Positions 6,739 through 6,871 of a stretch of 6,871 nt of DNA are shown piece after piece; the stretch's first letter is position 1; each line of letters begins with the position of its first letter. The position numbers and the translations under genes were made by a program. The stretch is from assembly GCA_021443235.1 (NCBI GenBank), contig JABUUJ010000009.1, positions 16,583-23,453 on the forward strand, written 5' to 3'. Source of the stretch: Muribaculaceae bacterium. GTDB lineage: Bacteria; Bacteroidota; Bacteroidia; Bacteroidales; Muribaculaceae. A model generated the notes under the pieces. The model had not been told where the DNA came from, did not search any database, and saw nothing but the letters and a program-made list of their open reading frames with translations.

Positions 6739-6750
6739 GGCTTCGCGTCG
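6739..6750 (+). repeat. Partial copy of the intergenic repeat (12-mer end module)
   Basis: GGCTTCGCGTCG here matches exactly the right end of the full repeat copies on either side. It is preceded by tandem TTTATAG-like units (6724-6737), which differ from the TCATGGGGATTT module preceding the other copies. The 12-mer therefore appears to combine with different left modules. Confidence 0.65.
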
Positions 6751-6763
6751 CTGGGTATTTTTT

Positions 6764-6808
6764 TCTCATGGGGATTTTTAGGATTTATGGAATATTGGCT
6801 TCGCGTCG
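6764..6808 (+). repeat. Intergenic repeat, copy 2 (with 9-bp extra segment)
   Basis: This is the same unit as at 6659-6694: TCTCATGGGGATTT, TAGGATTT, then GGCTTCGCGTCG. An extra segment of about 9 bp (around ATGGAATAT) precedes the shared end module, and one base is changed (A to T) in the first half. The direct orientation and about 105-bp offset point to local duplication or two insertions of the same element. Confidence 0.75.
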
Positions 6809-6819
6809 CAACAACAATG

Positions 6820-6859
6820 TTGAACAAGGTTAAACCAAGTTGAACCAAGTTGAACGCGA
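6820..6859 (+). repeat. Four 10-bp tandem units, TTGAACCAAG type
   Basis: In strict 10-bp register the units read TTGAACAAGG, TTAAACCAAG, TTGAACCAAG and TTGAACGCGA. The last grades into CGAGCGACAGCGAGA at the window edge. No reading frame or promoter is associated with it. It may continue beyond the right edge. Confidence 0.7.
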
Positions 6860-6871
6860 GCGACAGCGAGA

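Noticed and set aside
6625..6843. Small plus-strand reading frame of 72 codons
   Set aside because: Its sequence is produced by the intergenic repeats (the ISWGFIGFWLRV and FSWGFLGFMEYWLRV segments mirror the DNA repeat). It has no promoter or family resemblance.

Overview
The window looks like chromosomal DNA from a Bacteroidota (order Bacteroidales) bacterium, probably a gut Muribaculaceae- or Prevotella-like organism. This rests on the gene families present, on A/T-rich leaders without Shine-Dalgarno sequences, and on promoter-like TAnnTTTG (-7) boxes ahead of all four genes. It is inference from style and family, not a species identification. All four genes lie on the minus strand and are read right to left. 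Each has its own promoter-like sequence, and two have clear intrinsic terminators, so they look like four separate transcription units rather than one operon.

From right to left (direction of transcription): (i) 6432-6871 is non-coding. It holds the upstream flank of the first gene and, at the far right, a mosaic of short intergenic repeats. (ii) 6364-5057 encodes myo-inositol-1-phosphate synthase, the entry enzyme to inositol and inositol-lipid synthesis, and ends in a strong terminator at 4997-5030. (iii) 4967-4857 is a short control region with three TTCCT-N5-AGGAA palindromes spaced exactly 32 bp apart. The first lies inside the promoter of the next gene. (iv) 4856-3687 encodes an AAA_14-type ATPase with a nuclease-like C-terminal region. 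It is more AT-rich than its neighbours and looks like an inserted accessory gene. (v) 3550-2045 encodes a secreted GHL10 (DUF187/PF02638) glycoside hydrolase with a C-terminal fibronectin type III domain. A perfect 11-bp inverted repeat overlaps its promoter, and a terminator follows it at 1989-2024. (vi) 1850-1 encodes a secreted M6-family zinc metalloprotease whose C-terminus runs off the left edge.

The two left-hand genes are both exported enzymes with fibronectin-type modules and may act on extracytoplasmic polymers: glycan or peptidoglycan for the hydrolase, protein for the protease. The inositol synthase is cytoplasmic and probably supplies inositol phosphate for membrane lipids. I see no shared pathway across the window. 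The most distinctive signal is the phased palindrome array controlling the ATPase gene. I found no tRNA, rRNA, CRISPR array, transposase or integrase.
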